Shown here: positions 43,115 to 52,283 of the stretch, piece by piece
Layout: every line of letters starts with the position of its first letter
How positions within the stretch are numbered: the stretch's first letter is position 1
Position numbers and translations under genes: made by a program
Source of the DNA: Halovulum dunhuangense
Lineage (GTDB): Bacteria > Pseudomonadota > Alphaproteobacteria > Rhodobacterales > Rhodobacteraceae
Length of the DNA: 64,000 nt
NCBI RefSeq assembly: GCF_013093415.1
Contig: NZ_JABFBC010000001.1
Location: 1,116,001 to 1,180,000, forward strand
Direction of reading: 5' to 3'
Notes under the pieces: model-generated
Databases searched by the model: none
What the model was told of the DNA's origin: nothing
What the model saw: the letters and a program-made list of their open reading frames with translations, nothing else

Positions 43115-44485
43115 TCAGGAGCGTTCGAAGCCGCGCGCGATCTCCCAGTCGGTGACGCGGCGGTCGTATTCGAACTGTTCCCATTCGGCGGCGTGGACAT
43201 AGTGATCGACCACGTCGTCCCCCATCGCCGCGCGCAGCATCCCGGAGCGTTTGAGCGCCACCGTCGCCTCGCGCAGGGTCTTGGGGATTTCCCGGACCCG
43301 GCGCGCGGAATAGGCGTCGCCGCTGAATTCGGGCTCTAGCGCGAGCTTCTGCTCGATCCCCGCCAGCCCCGCCGCGATCTGCGCCGCGAAGGCGAGATAG
43401 GGGTTCAGGTCCGCCCCGCCGACGCGGTTCTCGATGCGGATGGCCTTGGTGCCCTCGCCGACCAGCCGGTAGCCGGCGGTGCGGTTGTCGCGGCTCCAGA
43501 CCGCTTTCGTCGGCGCGAAGGTGCCGGCCTGGAAGCGCTTGTAGGAGTTGATGTTGGGCGCAAGGAAGGCCGTCACCTCGGAGGCGTGGGCAAGCAGCCC
43601 GGCGACGTAGTGGCGCATGGTTTCCGACATGCCGTATTCGCCGTCGGGGTCGAGAAACAGCGGGATGCGCCCGTCGGTGGACCACAGGCTCTGGTGGATG
43701 TGCGACGAAGAGCCCGCGGCCCTGAAGTCGTATTTCGCCATGAAGGTCGCGGCCTGGCCATGTGCCCAGGCGATTTCCTTCACGCCGGTCTTGGTGATGA
43801 CGTGGTTGTCGGCGGCACTCAGCGCGTCGGCATACTTGACGTTGATCTCTTCCTGCCCGGCCCAGGCCTCTCCCTTGGAGTTCTCGACCGGGATGCCCGC
43901 CCCAAAAAGCCCGTTGCGGATGGCGCGCATCACCCCCTCTTCCTTGGTGGTCTGGAAGAGGTGGTAATCCTCGTTGTAGGTGCTGACGGGGGTCAGCCCG
44001 CGATAGCCCTTTGAATGCGCCTGCGCGTAGCTGTCCTCGAACAGGTAGAATTCCAGCTCGGACGCCATCATCGGCTGGAAGCCCATCGCATGGGCGCGGG
44101 CCAGCTGGCGCTTGAGGATCGCGCGGGGCGAGACGGCGATGTCGTCATGGCCGTGGTGGTCCATGATGTCGCAGATCACCAGCGCCGCCCCCTCCTGCCA
44201 GGGGATCCGCCGCAGGGTGGAGAGGTCGGGCTTCATCATGTAGTCGCCATAGCCCGTCGCCCAGGAGGCGGACTTGAAGCCCGGAACCGGCTCCATCTCC
44301 ATGTCGACGGTCAGCAGGTAGTTGCAGGAATGCGTCTCGTGCACGCCGGATTCGAGGAAGTGGCTCGCGTGGAATCGCTTGCCCATCAGGCGGCCCTGCA
44401 TGTCCACCTGCGCCATGATGACGGTGTCGATTTCGCCTGCCTCGACGGCGGCGGTCAGCTCTTGCAGGCTCAGCGGCGCGGCCAT
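43115..44485 (-). CDS. Glutamine synthetase-like ligase (gamma-glutamyl amine ligase type)
   Basis: Protein of 456 residues in the GS superfamily. Metal and nucleotide-binding GEAWAGQEEINVKYADAL near residue 206 and GSSSHIHQSLW near 256, then FAPTKAVWSRDNRTAGYR near 318 and AIRIENRVGGADLNPYLA near 350. Lacks the adenylylation-site region typical of true GlnA and sits with alcohol and aldehyde dehydrogenases. This fits PuuA/IpuC-type ligases that attach glutamate to amines. Substrate unknown. Cytoplasmic. Confidence 0.88.
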   Translation of the reverse strand: MAAPLSLQELTAAVEAGEIDTVIMAQVDMQGRLMGKRFHASHFLESGVHETHSCNYLLTVDMEMEPVPGFKSASWATGYGDYMMKPDLSTLRRIPWQEGAALVICDIMDHHGHDDIAVSPRAILKRQLARAHAMGFQPMMASELEFYLFEDSYAQAHSKGYRGLTPVSTYNEDYHLFQTTKEEGVMRAIRNGLFGAGIPVENSKGEAWAGQEEINVKYADALSAADNHVITKTGVKEIAWAHGQAATFMAKYDFRAAGSSSHIHQSLWSTDGRIPLFLDPDGEYGMSETMRHYVAGLLAHASEVTAFLAPNINSYKRFQAGTFAPTKAVWSRDNRTAGYRLVGEGTKAIRIENRVGGADLNPYLAFAAQIAAGLAGIEQKLALEPEFSGDAYSARRVREIPKTLREATVALKRSGMLRAAMGDDVVDHYVHAAEWEQFEYDRRVTDWEIARGFERS

Positions 44486-44529
44486 GATGTCCCTCTCGTG
44501 TTCTTGTTACCGGACCCGTCCGGCGCGGA

Positions 44530-44550
44530 CCGGCCCGCGTTGCGGGCCGG
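44530..44550 (-). terminator. Intercistronic hairpin after the TRAP binding-protein gene
   Basis: CCGGCCCGC and GCGGGCCGG, nine perfect pairs, loop of three, 27 bases after the binding-protein stop. No U-tract follows. Such hairpins often protect the abundant binding-protein mRNA or reduce downstream expression. Confidence 0.5.
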
Positions 44551-44577
44551 CCGGTCCTGTCCCCTTCGCGCGGGGGA

Positions 44578-45612
44578 TCAGGTGTAGCGGTAGGGGCGCC
44601 CGGCCTTGGCCATGGCGTCGTTGTACTGCTTGATGATGCCGACGATCCGGGCCTTCGTCTCGGATTCGGAGGCGATCTCGTCCCAGAAGGCGTTCGCCGC
44701 CTGCTCGACCTGCGCCCATTCCGCGTCGGGGATGGTGGTCAGCTCCATCTTGGTGCCGTTCACGCGCAGGTCCGCCTCGCCGCCCCAGTACCACCACTGG
44801 CGGTAGTAGTGCGACTGGTCCATGCAGACGCGCAGCAGTTCCTGCAGATCCTCGGGCACCTCGTTCCAGCGGTCCATGTTGGCGAAGAAATGTCCGATCC
44901 AGGCGCCCGAGATGTTGTTGGTGAGGAAGTAGTTGCACACGTCGGCCCAGCCCACGGTGTAATCCTCGGTGATGCCGGACCAGGCGACGCCGTCAAGTTC
45001 GCCGGTCTGGACCGCGACCTCGATGTCCTCCCAGGGAAGGGTCACGGGGACCACGCCGAACTGCGCCAGGAACCGGCCCGCGGTGGGGAAGGTGAAGACG
45101 CGCTTGCCCTGCAGGTCGGCCAGGCTGTTGATCGGATCCTTGGTGGCGAAATGGCAGGGATCCCAGGCCCCGGCAGAGATGTGCTTGACGCCGACCTTGG
45201 CGTATTCCTCTTCCCAGATCTCCTTCAGGCCATACTGGTTGAACAGCACCGGCACATCGAGCGAGTAGCGGCTGGCGAAGGGGAAGTAGCCGCCGAAGAC
45301 CGTCACTTCCGTGGGCGAGGCCATCGAGTCGTCATCGGACTGCACCGCGTCGATCGTGCCGCGCTGCATGGCGCGGAACAGCTCTCCGGTGGGGACCAGC
45401 TGGTCGGCGAAGAACAGCTCGATCTGCATGCGCTCGCCTGCGATCTTGTTGAAGCTGTTGATCGCCGGGACGATCACATGCTCGGCCAGCGCCGCGCCGG
45501 CATAGGTCTGCATGCGCCAGCGGATCGTACTCTGCGAATGGACCGCCGGGGCGGCCAGGGCGGCGGTGCCCACCGCACCGGCGGAAGTCAGGAACTTGCG
45601 TCTGGTTGTCAT
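44578..45612 (-). CDS. TRAP transporter substrate-binding protein (DctP family), Tat-exported
   Basis: Periplasmic protein of 344 residues. The N-terminus TTRRKFLTSAGAVGTAALAAP has the twin-arginine signal, so it is exported folded. The mature protein has the DctP/TakP-type fold: AGERMQIELFFADQLVPTGELFRAMQRGTIDAVQ near 58 and LQGKRVFTFPTAGRFLAQFG near 170. Works with the two permease genes encoded upstream. Ligand probably an organic acid or related compound metabolised by the downstream enzymes. Confidence 0.92.
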   Translation of the reverse strand: MTTRRKFLTSAGAVGTAALAAPAVHSQSTIRWRMQTYAGAALAEHVIVPAINSFNKIAGERMQIELFFADQLVPTGELFRAMQRGTIDAVQSDDDSMASPTEVTVFGGYFPFASRYSLDVPVLFNQYGLKEIWEEEYAKVGVKHISAGAWDPCHFATKDPINSLADLQGKRVFTFPTAGRFLAQFGVVPVTLPWEDIEVAVQTGELDGVAWSGITEDYTVGWADVCNYFLTNNISGAWIGHFFANMDRWNEVPEDLQELLRVCMDQSHYYRQWWYWGGEADLRVNGTKMELTTIPDAEWAQVEQAANAFWDEIASESETKARIVGIIKQYNDAMAKAGRPYRYT

Positions 45613-45685
45613 TTCGTCCTCCTTGTCGAAGCCTGGGCCTTAACGTGCTCGTTGCAATTACGGCCGCTGTCGCGCGGCTCTTGTG

Positions 45686-47008
45686 TCATTTCGAATATAC
45701 CATTTCCGGCAGCCACAGGGCGATCTGCGGGAACACCATCACAAGCGTCAGCGCCAGCAGCATCACCGCGACGAACGGAATGATCGAGCGGTAGATGTCG
45801 GCCAGCGTCACGTCATTCGGCGCCATCGCGCGCATCAGGAACAGGTTGTAGCCGAAGGGCGGCGTCATGTAGGCGATCTGGGTCGTGATCGTGTAGAGCA
45901 CCCCGTACCAGATCAGGTCGAAGCCGAGCCCCGCCACCAGCGGCACATAGAGCGGCGCCACGATCACCAGCATCGCGGTATCGTCCAGGAAGGTGCCCAT
46001 CAGCAGGAAGCTGAGCTGCATCAGGATCAGGATGACCCAGGGGCTGAGGCCCAGCTCGCCCACGAACAGGTTCTCGAGCGCGCGCGCGGCCCCCAGCCCG
46101 TCGAAGATCGCGCCGAAGGCGAGGGCGGCCAGGATGATCCACATGAACATGCAGGTGATGGCCAGCGTCTGGCGGACCGAGGTCTCGAACACCGCGCGGG
46201 TCATCCGCCCCTTGACCACTGCCGCCATGAAGGCCGTCAGCGCGCCGATGGCCGAGCTTTCCACCAGCGAGGTCCAGCCGTTGATGAAGGGGAACATCAT
46301 GGTGAAGAAGATCGCCAGCGGCAGCAGGCCTGCGCGCAGCAGCCGAAGCTTCTCGGCCATGGGGACGTTGCGTTCCTCGGGGGGCAGCACCGGGCCCAGA
46401 TGCGGCTGGATGCGGCAGCGGACCCAGATGTAGATCACGAACATCGTGGCCATCATCAGCCCCGGCATGACGCCCGCGAGCCACAGCTGGCCCACCGGCT
46501 GGCGCGCGATCATCGCGTAGAGCACCAGCACCACCGAGGGGGGCACGAGGATGCCCAGCGAACTGCCCGCCTGGATCACCCCCGTGACCATGCGCTTGTC
46601 GTAGCCGCGTTTGAGCAGCTCGGGCAGCGCGATGGTCGCCCCGATCGCCATGCCCGCGACCGACAGCCCGTTCATGGCCGAGATCAGCACCATCAGCCCG
46701 ATGGTCCCGATGGCCAGCCCGCCGGGAACCGGCCCCATCCAGACATGGAACATCCGGTAAAGGTCGTCCGCGATGCGGCTTTCGCTGAGCACATAGCCCA
46801 TGAAGATGAACATCGGCAGCGTCAGCAGCGGATACCATTTCATCAGCTTGATCGCGGCCGAGAAGGGGATCTCCACCCCGCCGGTGCCATAGAGGAATAC
46901 CGCCCCCAGCGCCGCCACGGCGCCGATCGCGCCGAACACGCGCTGGCCCGTCATCAGCATCAGCATCATGGTGCTGAACATCAGGATGGCTATGAGTTCG
47001 TAGGACAT
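45686..47008 (-). CDS. TRAP transporter large permease (DctM)
   Basis: Inner-membrane protein of 440 residues with about 12 hydrophobic helices. PMFIFMGYVLSES, SLGILVPPSVVLVLYAMIARQPVGQLWLAG and TPPFGYNLFLMRAMAP are typical DctM motifs. Drives Na+- or H+-coupled uptake with DctQ and the binding protein. Confidence 0.93.
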   Translation of the reverse strand: MSYELIAILMFSTMMLMLMTGQRVFGAIGAVAALGAVFLYGTGGVEIPFSAAIKLMKWYPLLTLPMFIFMGYVLSESRIADDLYRMFHVWMGPVPGGLAIGTIGLMVLISAMNGLSVAGMAIGATIALPELLKRGYDKRMVTGVIQAGSSLGILVPPSVVLVLYAMIARQPVGQLWLAGVMPGLMMATMFVIYIWVRCRIQPHLGPVLPPEERNVPMAEKLRLLRAGLLPLAIFFTMMFPFINGWTSLVESSAIGALTAFMAAVVKGRMTRAVFETSVRQTLAITCMFMWIILAALAFGAIFDGLGAARALENLFVGELGLSPWVILILMQLSFLLMGTFLDDTAMLVIVAPLYVPLVAGLGFDLIWYGVLYTITTQIAYMTPPFGYNLFLMRAMAPNDVTLADIYRSIIPFVAVMLLALTLVMVFPQIALWLPEMVYSK

Positions 47009-47058
47009 CAGCGGCCAGCGCCCATGAATGCCGACGCGGGGCCCGCGGCGGCGCCGGA

Positions 47059-47097
47059 GCCTCCGGCGGGGATATTTGAGGAAAGTGGAAGGCGGGG
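47059..47097 (+). repeat. Dispersed 39-bp repeat, copy A
   Basis: Begins GCCTCCGGCGGGGATATTTG and ends AAGTGGAAGGCGGGG. Identical at 38 of 39 positions to copy B at 62404. A GC-rich hairpin (CGCCGGAG with CTCCGGCG) precedes the ATATTTG part. It lies between the two TRAP permease genes, oriented against them. Similar elements are common between genes in Rhodobacterales. Confidence 0.85.
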
Positions 47098-47116
47098 CAG
47101 GGGGTGCGGCGGCATC

Positions 47117-47623
47117 TCAGAGTTCCACGTTGCGGATGCGGGCGATGTCCTTGAACAGTTCCGAGAGCGCCTGCAGCAGCATTAGCAGGATGCCCGCGCA
47201 CATGATGACCTTGATCGGCCACATCTGCGGGCGCCACGCGGTTGGGCTGCGCTCGCCGTATTCCAGCGAATAGGCGGTGGAACTGAACCCGCCCCACAGC
47301 AGCACCACGAGGAAGAACAGCAGGCAGAACACCGAGAAGGCGTCGACCCAGGCCTTCTTGCGCAGGCTCCAGCCACCGTAGAGCAGGTCCATCCGCACGT
47401 TCGAGCCGAGCTGGATCGAATAGGGGCCGCCCAGGATGTAATAGGCCACCATCGCGAACTGCGCCATTTCAAGCGTCCAGAGCGACGGCGTGAAGAAGGT
47501 CTTGGAAATCGACGACCAGAGCAGGATCGCCATCATGACGAAGATGCCATACATGGCGAACCGCCCGACCCGGTAGTTCACCGCATCCACGTATTTCACG
47601 AAATAAACGATGAACTTGGGCAT
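47117..47623 (-). CDS. TRAP transporter small permease (DctQ)
   Basis: Protein of 168 residues with four hydrophobic helices (FAMYGIFVMMAILLWSSI, LEMAQFAMVAYYILGGPYSI with the following VRMDLLY typical of DctQ, FCLLFFLVVLLWGGF, VIMCAGILLMLLQALSELF). First gene of the six-gene catabolic operon on this strand. Start ATG 47623; a further in-frame ATG lies 18 bases upstream. Neither has a strong RBS. Confidence 0.88.
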   Translation of the reverse strand: MPKFIVYFVKYVDAVNYRVGRFAMYGIFVMMAILLWSSISKTFFTPSLWTLEMAQFAMVAYYILGGPYSIQLGSNVRMDLLYGGWSLRKKAWVDAFSVFCLLFFLVVLLWGGFSSTAYSLEYGERSPTAWRPQMWPIKVIMCAGILLMLLQALSELFKDIARIRNVEL

Positions 47624-47767
47624 GACGCGATGAAGCGACATGGCGGGGCGATTTGTCAATCGGCTTGTCGGCGGCATTCGGGCGGCTTGTCTGCGGGGGG
47701 TTTCCCCCCGCGGCCACGGCATTATAACACGCCCGAGGCTTACGCAGCGGAATGGAGGAAAGAGAGC

Positions 47768-48652
47768 ATGGCCAAGGTTGCATTCCTGGGTCTGGGCGTC
47801 ATGGGCTATCCCATGGCCGGACATCTGAAGGCGAAGGGGCACGAGGTGACGGTCTACAACCGCACCACGGCCAAGGCGGAGAAATGGGCCGCCCAGCATG
47901 GCGGCGCCTTTGCCGAGACGCCGCGCGAAGCCGCCGAGGGCTGCGACTTCGTCATGTCCTGCGTCGGCAATGACGACGACCTGCGCTCTGTCATCTTCGG
48001 CGAGAACGGCGCGCTTGCGGGCATGAAGGCGGGCGCGGTGCTGGTCGATCACACCACCGCCTCGGCGCAGGTGGCGCGCGAGATCGCGGCGGCGGCCGCC
48101 GACAAGGGGCTGGGCTTCGTCGATGCGCCGGTATCGGGCGGGCAGGCGGGGGCCGAGAACGGCCAGCTCGCGATCATGTGCGGCGGCACCGAGGACGCCT
48201 TCGACAAGGCCAAGCCGGTGATGGATGCCTATGCCAAGGCGACCATCCGCTTCGGCGAGGCGGGGGCGGGCCAGCTGACCAAGATGGTCAACCAGATCTG
48301 CATCGCGGGCATCGTGCAGGGCATTTCCGAGGGGCTGCATTTCGCGACCGCCGCGGGGCTTGACGCCAAGCAGGTCGCGGCACTGGTCGCGCAGGGCGCG
48401 GGCGGGTCCTGGCAGCTGTCGAACCGGGCCGAGACCATGGTGGACGGCAAGTTCGACTTCGGCTTCGCGGTCGACTGGATGCGCAAGGACCTGGGCATCT
48501 CGCTCGACACCGCCAGGCAGATCGGCGTGTCGCTGCCCGTGGCGGCGCTGGTGGACCAGTTCTACGCCGACGTGCAGCAGCTGGGCGGCGGGCGCTGGGA
48601 TACGTCCAGCCTGATCCAGCGCCTGCGGGTGCTGAAGGGCGAGAAGATCTGA
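47768..48652 (+). CDS. 3-hydroxyisobutyrate dehydrogenase-like NAD(P)-dependent reductase
   Basis: Beta-hydroxyacid dehydrogenase of 294 residues. Rossmann motif FLGLGVMGYPMAGHL near residue 5, signature DAPVSGGQAGAENGQLAIM near 119, and catalytic Lys in GAGQLTKMVNQICIAG near 170. RBS GGAGG. Divergent from the TRAP/ligase operon across 144 bases. It probably oxidises or reduces a small hydroxy-acid or semialdehyde from the same pathway. Confidence 0.9.
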   Translation: MAKVAFLGLGVMGYPMAGHLKAKGHEVTVYNRTTAKAEKWAAQHGGAFAETPREAAEGCDFVMSCVGNDDDLRSVIFGENGALAGMKAGAVLVDHTTASAQVAREIAAAAADKGLGFVDAPVSGGQAGAENGQLAIMCGGTEDAFDKAKPVMDAYAKATIRFGEAGAGQLTKMVNQICIAGIVQGISEGLHFATAAGLDAKQVAALVAQGAGGSWQLSNRAETMVDGKFDFGFAVDWMRKDLGISLDTARQIGVSLPVAALVDQFYADVQQLGGGRWDTSSLIQRLRVLKGEKI

Positions 48653-48729
48653 TCCGCGCCGATTGACCGCGCGCAATTCCCCCCTCCGCGTCCCGTGGCA
48701 CGCTTGTGCCCGGGGACGCGGAGGGGGCG

Positions 48730-49008
48730 ATGATCTCGATCGAGGATATCGTCGGCATGACCGACCTCACCGAGGACGAGGTGGCGGCGATCGCCGAGCA
48801 TGAGCATATGGAGCTGGCGCCGGCGGCGGCGCTGGCCTCCTATGTGATGCACGAGGCGCACGGGCCCGCCCGCATCCAGCAGATGATCTGCGAGGACATC
48901 CGCGAGGCGCTGCACCGCGACGACCTTTCGCACGCCCGCACCCTGTTTCAGGCGCTCAGGCATTTCATGGCCCAGCATCCCGAAGCCGCCCGCGGCGCCA
49001 AGCGCTGA
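48730..49008 (+). CDS. Small soluble protein of unknown function
   Basis: Protein of 92 residues, almost entirely helical: MISIEDIVGMTDLTEDEVAAIAEHEHMEL then a second helix pair (ICEDIREALHRDDLSHARTLFQ). I do not recognise the family. GGAGG precedes the ATG at 48730. Convergent with a small membrane protein gene six bases away. Confidence 0.75.
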   Translation: MISIEDIVGMTDLTEDEVAAIAEHEHMELAPAAALASYVMHEAHGPARIQQMICEDIREALHRDDLSHARTLFQALRHFMAQHPEAARGAKR

Positions 49009-49014
49009 GGCGCG

Positions 49015-49203
49015 TCAGTTCCCGATCTCGCGCGCCGCATCCCCGATGCCGCGGTTGACGATGGTGGGTGCTGCCGGGGGGCGCGGCCCGTCGGGCGCGC
49101 GGAAACCTCCGCCTGCCGTGGGCAGGCCCGAGCGGGGGGCGTACTCGGTCCAGGCAAGCCAGCCGAGGATGAGGAGGGCGAGCAGGATGAGCGGGTTTTT
49201 CAT
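49015..49203 (-). CDS. Small membrane-anchored protein of 62 aa
   Basis: Starts KNPLILLALLILGWLAWTEYA after the Met, a single N-terminal hydrophobic helix, then a Pro/Gly-rich tail ending AAREIGN. ATG at 49203; a GTG two codons earlier is possible. No family recognised. The helix and G/C third positions support a real gene. Confidence 0.55.
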   Translation of the reverse strand: MKNPLILLALLILGWLAWTEYAPRSGLPTAGGGFRAPDGPRPPAAPTIVNRGIGDAAREIGN

Positions 49204-49322
49204 GACCACTCTGCTTCATGTCAGGTCGACAAATGTTGGATCGCGATGCCCACATATTGCCAATTTTCTGACATGGTTTGAAAAAATTCTGCCGCGGTGT
49301 GCCCTTATGGCCGTTTTGGTAG

Positions 49323-49353
49323 CGTAGCCTTGCAAGTCAAAACCTAGGCTACG
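49323..49353. promoter_or_regulatory. Inverted repeat in low-GC region
   Basis: CGTAGCCT and AGGCTACG, eight perfect pairs with a 15-base spacer; a third CGTAGCC follows at 49373. It lies 87 bases before the low-GC lipoprotein gene and may be its operator, or the end of an earlier transcript. Nothing else is seen between 49210 and 49439. Confidence 0.35.
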
Positions 49354-49439
49354 TTAACCAGCGACTGGAAACCGTAGCCAGAGGCATGGATTGCATCCCC
49401 TGCATTGGCTGCAACCGGAATAAGAAGGTTAAGAGAAAT

Positions 49440-49841
49440 ATGAAAACGAAAATATTGGTCGGTGCTCTTTGTATGGTGGCATCTGGATGTACCATGTCGC
49501 CTTACGATCAGTGCATGGCCGAAAAAAGAGGTGACATGGCATCGTATGATGCCGAGATCCGAGAGGCGAGGGAGCAAATTCAAGAAGCTGAGCAGAACCT
49601 GTCCCGCGGATACACGATTTTTGAGAGTGAAGTGAATACTACGACTATTGGTCAGTGCAAAGTCGACGGCGTCACGATCCCTTGCTCGCAGCCCGCAAAG
49701 CAAAAGGTTGAAGTCCCTGTTCCGATCAGCCCTGCTGCGGAACAAGCCAGAATAGACCGGAACTCGGCAATCATGGAACGCGCTATGAGTGCCAAGGAGG
49801 GGCTGGCACTCCAGTGCCAGGGGCTTTCCAGGTCCGTCTAG
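49440..49841 (+). CDS. Low-GC lipoprotein of unknown function
   Basis: Protein of 133 residues. Lipoprotein signal KTKILVGALCMVASGC with lipobox ending at Cys near residue 17. The next part is charged and helical (YDAEIREAREQIQEAEQNLS, probably coiled coil), followed by a segment with two cysteines (QCKVDGVTIPC). Codon use is unlike the neighbours, with many A/T third positions, and the flanking 200 bases are also AT-rich. This suggests acquisition by transfer. No family recognised. Confidence 0.75.
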   Translation: MKTKILVGALCMVASGCTMSPYDQCMAEKRGDMASYDAEIREAREQIQEAEQNLSRGYTIFESEVNTTTIGQCKVDGVTIPCSQPAKQKVEVPVPISPAAEQARIDRNSAIMERAMSAKEGLALQCQGLSRSV

Positions 49842-49858
49842 ATAATCCGGAGCGAGAA

Positions 49859-49882
49859 GGGCCACGCGTTTTCCCGTGGCCC
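49859..49882. terminator. Hairpin between lipoprotein gene and lepA
   Basis: GGGCCACG and CGTGGCCC, eight perfect pairs around an eight-base loop, between two convergent stops (49841 and 49898). On the minus strand TTCTC follows. Probably terminates lepA and perhaps both transcripts. Confidence 0.6.
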
Positions 49883-49897
49883 GACTTGTCAGAATAG

Positions 49898-51697
49898 TCA
49901 CCCATCCATCTTCAGCGCCGAGATGAACGCTTCCTGCGGGATCTCGACCTTGCCGAACTGGCGCATGCGCTTCTTGCCGGCCTTCTGCTTTTCCAGAAGC
50001 TTCTTCTTACGGGTGACGTCGCCGCCGTAGCACTTGGCGGTCACGTCCTTGCGTAAAGCGGAAATCGTCTCGCGCGCGATGATCCGGCCGCCGACGGCCG
50101 CCTGGATCGGGATCTTGAACATGTGCTGGGGGATCAGCTCTTTCAGCTTCTCGCACATGGCGCGGCCGCGCGCCTCGGCGCGGGTGCGGTGGACCATGAC
50201 GGAAAGCGCGTCCACCGGCTCGTCGTTGACCAGGATCTGCATCTTCTGCAGCGCGTCCTCCTGGTAGCCGATCATCTGGTAGTCGAAGCTGGCATAGCCC
50301 TTGGTCACGGACTTCAGCCGGTCGTAGAAGTCGAACACCACCTCGTTCAGCGGCAGGTCATAGACGACCATCGCGCGCTGCCCGGCATAGGTCAGGTCGA
50401 GCTGCACGCCGCGACGGTCCTGGCAGAGCTTGAGCACGTCGCCGAGATACTCGTCGGGCACGAGGATCGTCGCCTTGATGCGCGGCTCTTCGATATGGTC
50501 GATCTTGACCGGGTCGGGCATGTCGGCGGGGTTGTGCAACTCCTTCATGGAGCCGTCGGTCATGTAGATGTTGTAGATCACCGAGGGCGCGGTGGTGATC
50601 AGGTCGATGTCGTATTCCCGCTCCAGCCGGTCGCGGATCACCTCGAGATGGAGAAGCCCCAGAAAGCCGCAGCGGAAGCCGAAGCCGAGCGCGGCGGAGG
50701 TTTCCATCTCGGCGGTGAAGCTTGCGTCGTTCAGTTGCAGCTTCTCGATGGCGTCGCGCAGATCCTCGAAGTCGTTGGCGTCCACCGGGAAAAGGCCGCA
50801 GAACACCACCGGGACCGAGGGCTTGAAGCCCGGAAGCGCCTTTTCGCAGCCCTTCTTCTCGGTCGTGATGGTGTCGCCGACGCGGGTGTCGCGCACCAGC
50901 TTGATCGAGGCGGTCAGGAACCCGATCTCGCCCGGGCCCAGTTCCGCGATGTCCTGCATCGCCGGGCGGAACACGCCGAGGCGGTCGATCTGGTAAAGAC
51001 CGCCCGTCTTCATCATGCGGATGCGGTCGCCCTTTTTCATCACGCCGTCGATGATGCGCACCAGCACGACGACGCCCAGGTAGCTGTCGTAATAGCTGTC
51101 CACCAGCATCGCCTTGAGCGGCGCGTTGCGGTCGCCCTTGGGCGCCGGCAGGCGGGTGACGATGGCCTCCAGCACCCGGTCGATGCCGATGCCGGTCTTG
51201 GCCGAGATCTCCACCGCGTCGGAAGCGTCGATGCCGATCACATCCTCGATCTGCGCCTTCACCCGCTCGGGCTCGGCCGCCGGAAGGTCGATCTTGTTCA
51301 GGACCGGCACGATCTCGTGGTCGGCGTCGATCGCCTGGTACACGTTGGCGAGCGTCTGCGCCTCGACCCCCTGGGAGGCATCGACGACCAGGAGCGAACC
51401 CTCTACCGCCTGCATCGAGCGGCTGACCTCGTAGGCGAAGTCCACATGGCCCGGCGTGTCGATCAGGTTCAGCACATAGTGTTCGCCGTCCTGCGCCTTG
51501 TATTCCAGGCGCACGGTGTTGGCCTTGATGGTGATGCCGCGCTCGCGCTCGATGTCCATGGCGTCGAGCAGCTGTTCCTTCATGTCGCGGTCGGCCACCG
51601 TCCCCGTCATCTGGATCAGGCGGTCGGCGAGCGTGGATTTCCCGTGGTCGATATGCGCGACGATCGAGAAATTGCGGATATGGGCGAGATCGGTCAT
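49898..51697 (-). CDS. lepA: Elongation factor 4 (LepA), ribosome back-translocase GTPase
   Basis: GTPase of 599 residues, the normal LepA length. G1 [14 protein letters not shown] near residue 15, G3 DTPGHVDF near 81, G4 NKID near 135, and the C-terminal LepA domain [21 protein letters not shown] near 555. Acts on stalled ribosomes at the membrane or in the cytoplasm. Follows the phosphatase gene after 32 bases. Confidence 0.98.
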   Translation of the reverse strand: MTDLAHIRNFSIVAHIDHGKSTLADRLIQMTGTVADRDMKEQLLDAMDIERERGITIKANTVRLEYKAQDGEHYVLNLIDTPGHVDFAYEVSRSMQAVEGSLLVVDASQGVEAQTLANVYQAIDADHEIVPVLNKIDLPAAEPERVKAQIEDVIGIDASDAVEISAKTGIGIDRVLEAIVTRLPAPKGDRNAPLKAMLVDSYYDSYLGVVVLVRIIDGVMKKGDRIRMMKTGGLYQIDRLGVFRPAMQDIAELGPGEIGFLTASIKLVRDTRVGDTITTEKKGCEKALPGFKPSVPVVFCGLFPVDANDFEDLRDAIEKLQLNDASFTAEMETSAALGFGFRCGFLGLLHLEVIRDRLEREYDIDLITTAPSVIYNIYMTDGSMKELHNPADMPDPVKIDHIEEPRIKATILVPDEYLGDVLKLCQDRRGVQLDLTYAGQRAMVVYDLPLNEVVFDFYDRLKSVTKGYASFDYQMIGYQEDALQKMQILVNDEPVDALSVMVHRTRAEARGRAMCEKLKELIPQHMFKIPIQAAVGGRIIARETISALRKDVTAKCYGGDVTRKKKLLEKQKAGKKRMRQFGKVEIPQEAFISALKMDG

Positions 51698-51729
51698 GCC
51701 GCCGCATATGCGGTGGATTCAGGGTGCCG

Positions 51730-52182
51730 TCAAGCGGCGCGCAGGCGGTGGATCAGCGCATCCGTCGCCGTCTCGATCAGGCCGAGCACCCCGGTGAAAT
51801 CCCGCGTGTAGTAGGGATCGGGCACCGACCGGCCCAGATCCGGCGCATGTTCGAGAAACAGCGCCAGCCGGGCGCGGGCGCCCACGGGGCGGATGCGTTC
51901 CAGATCGGCGAGGTTCTTCTCGTCCATGGCGAGGATCAGGTCGAAGCGGTGGAAGTCCTCCGCGCTCACCTGGCGGGCGCGCAGGTCCGACATCTCGTAG
52001 CCCGCCTCGCGCGCCGCCTGCTGCATCGGGCCGTAGGGAGGATCGCCCACATGCCAGTCCCCGGTGCCGGCGCTGTCGGCCTGAGCCGCAAGGCCCGTGG
52101 CCGAGGCGCGGGTGCGGAACACCGCCTCGGCGGTGGGCGAGCGGCAGATATTGCCGAGGCAGACGAAAAGCACGCGTGTCAT
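51730..52182 (-). CDS. Low-molecular-weight protein-tyrosine phosphatase
   Basis: Cytoplasmic phosphatase of 150 residues. P-loop VCLGNICRSPTAEAVF (Cys8...Arg14) and the acid loop SVPDPYYTRDF near residue 124 with the catalytic Asp. Length fits the family. Cysteine-based hydrolysis of phosphotyrosine, or possibly a metabolite phosphate. Lies just upstream of lepA on the same strand. Confidence 0.92.
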   Translation of the reverse strand: MTRVLFVCLGNICRSPTAEAVFRTRASATGLAAQADSAGTGDWHVGDPPYGPMQQAAREAGYEMSDLRARQVSAEDFHRFDLILAMDEKNLADLERIRPVGARARLALFLEHAPDLGRSVPDPYYTRDFTGVLGLIETATDALIHRLRAA

Positions 52183-52283
52183 GGCGGCGAAGATGTGACC
52201 GGGACGCGCCCGGGTCAAGCTTGACAGGGCAGGGGCGTGCGGCACATTCGGGCAGGACTGAGCCACCGGACCCACGAGGCGGG

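Noticed and set aside
49803-49820. Perfect hairpin CTGGCACT/AGTGCCAG near the end of the lipoprotein gene
   Set aside because: Lies inside the coding sequence with a two-base loop; the hairpin at 49859 is the better terminator.
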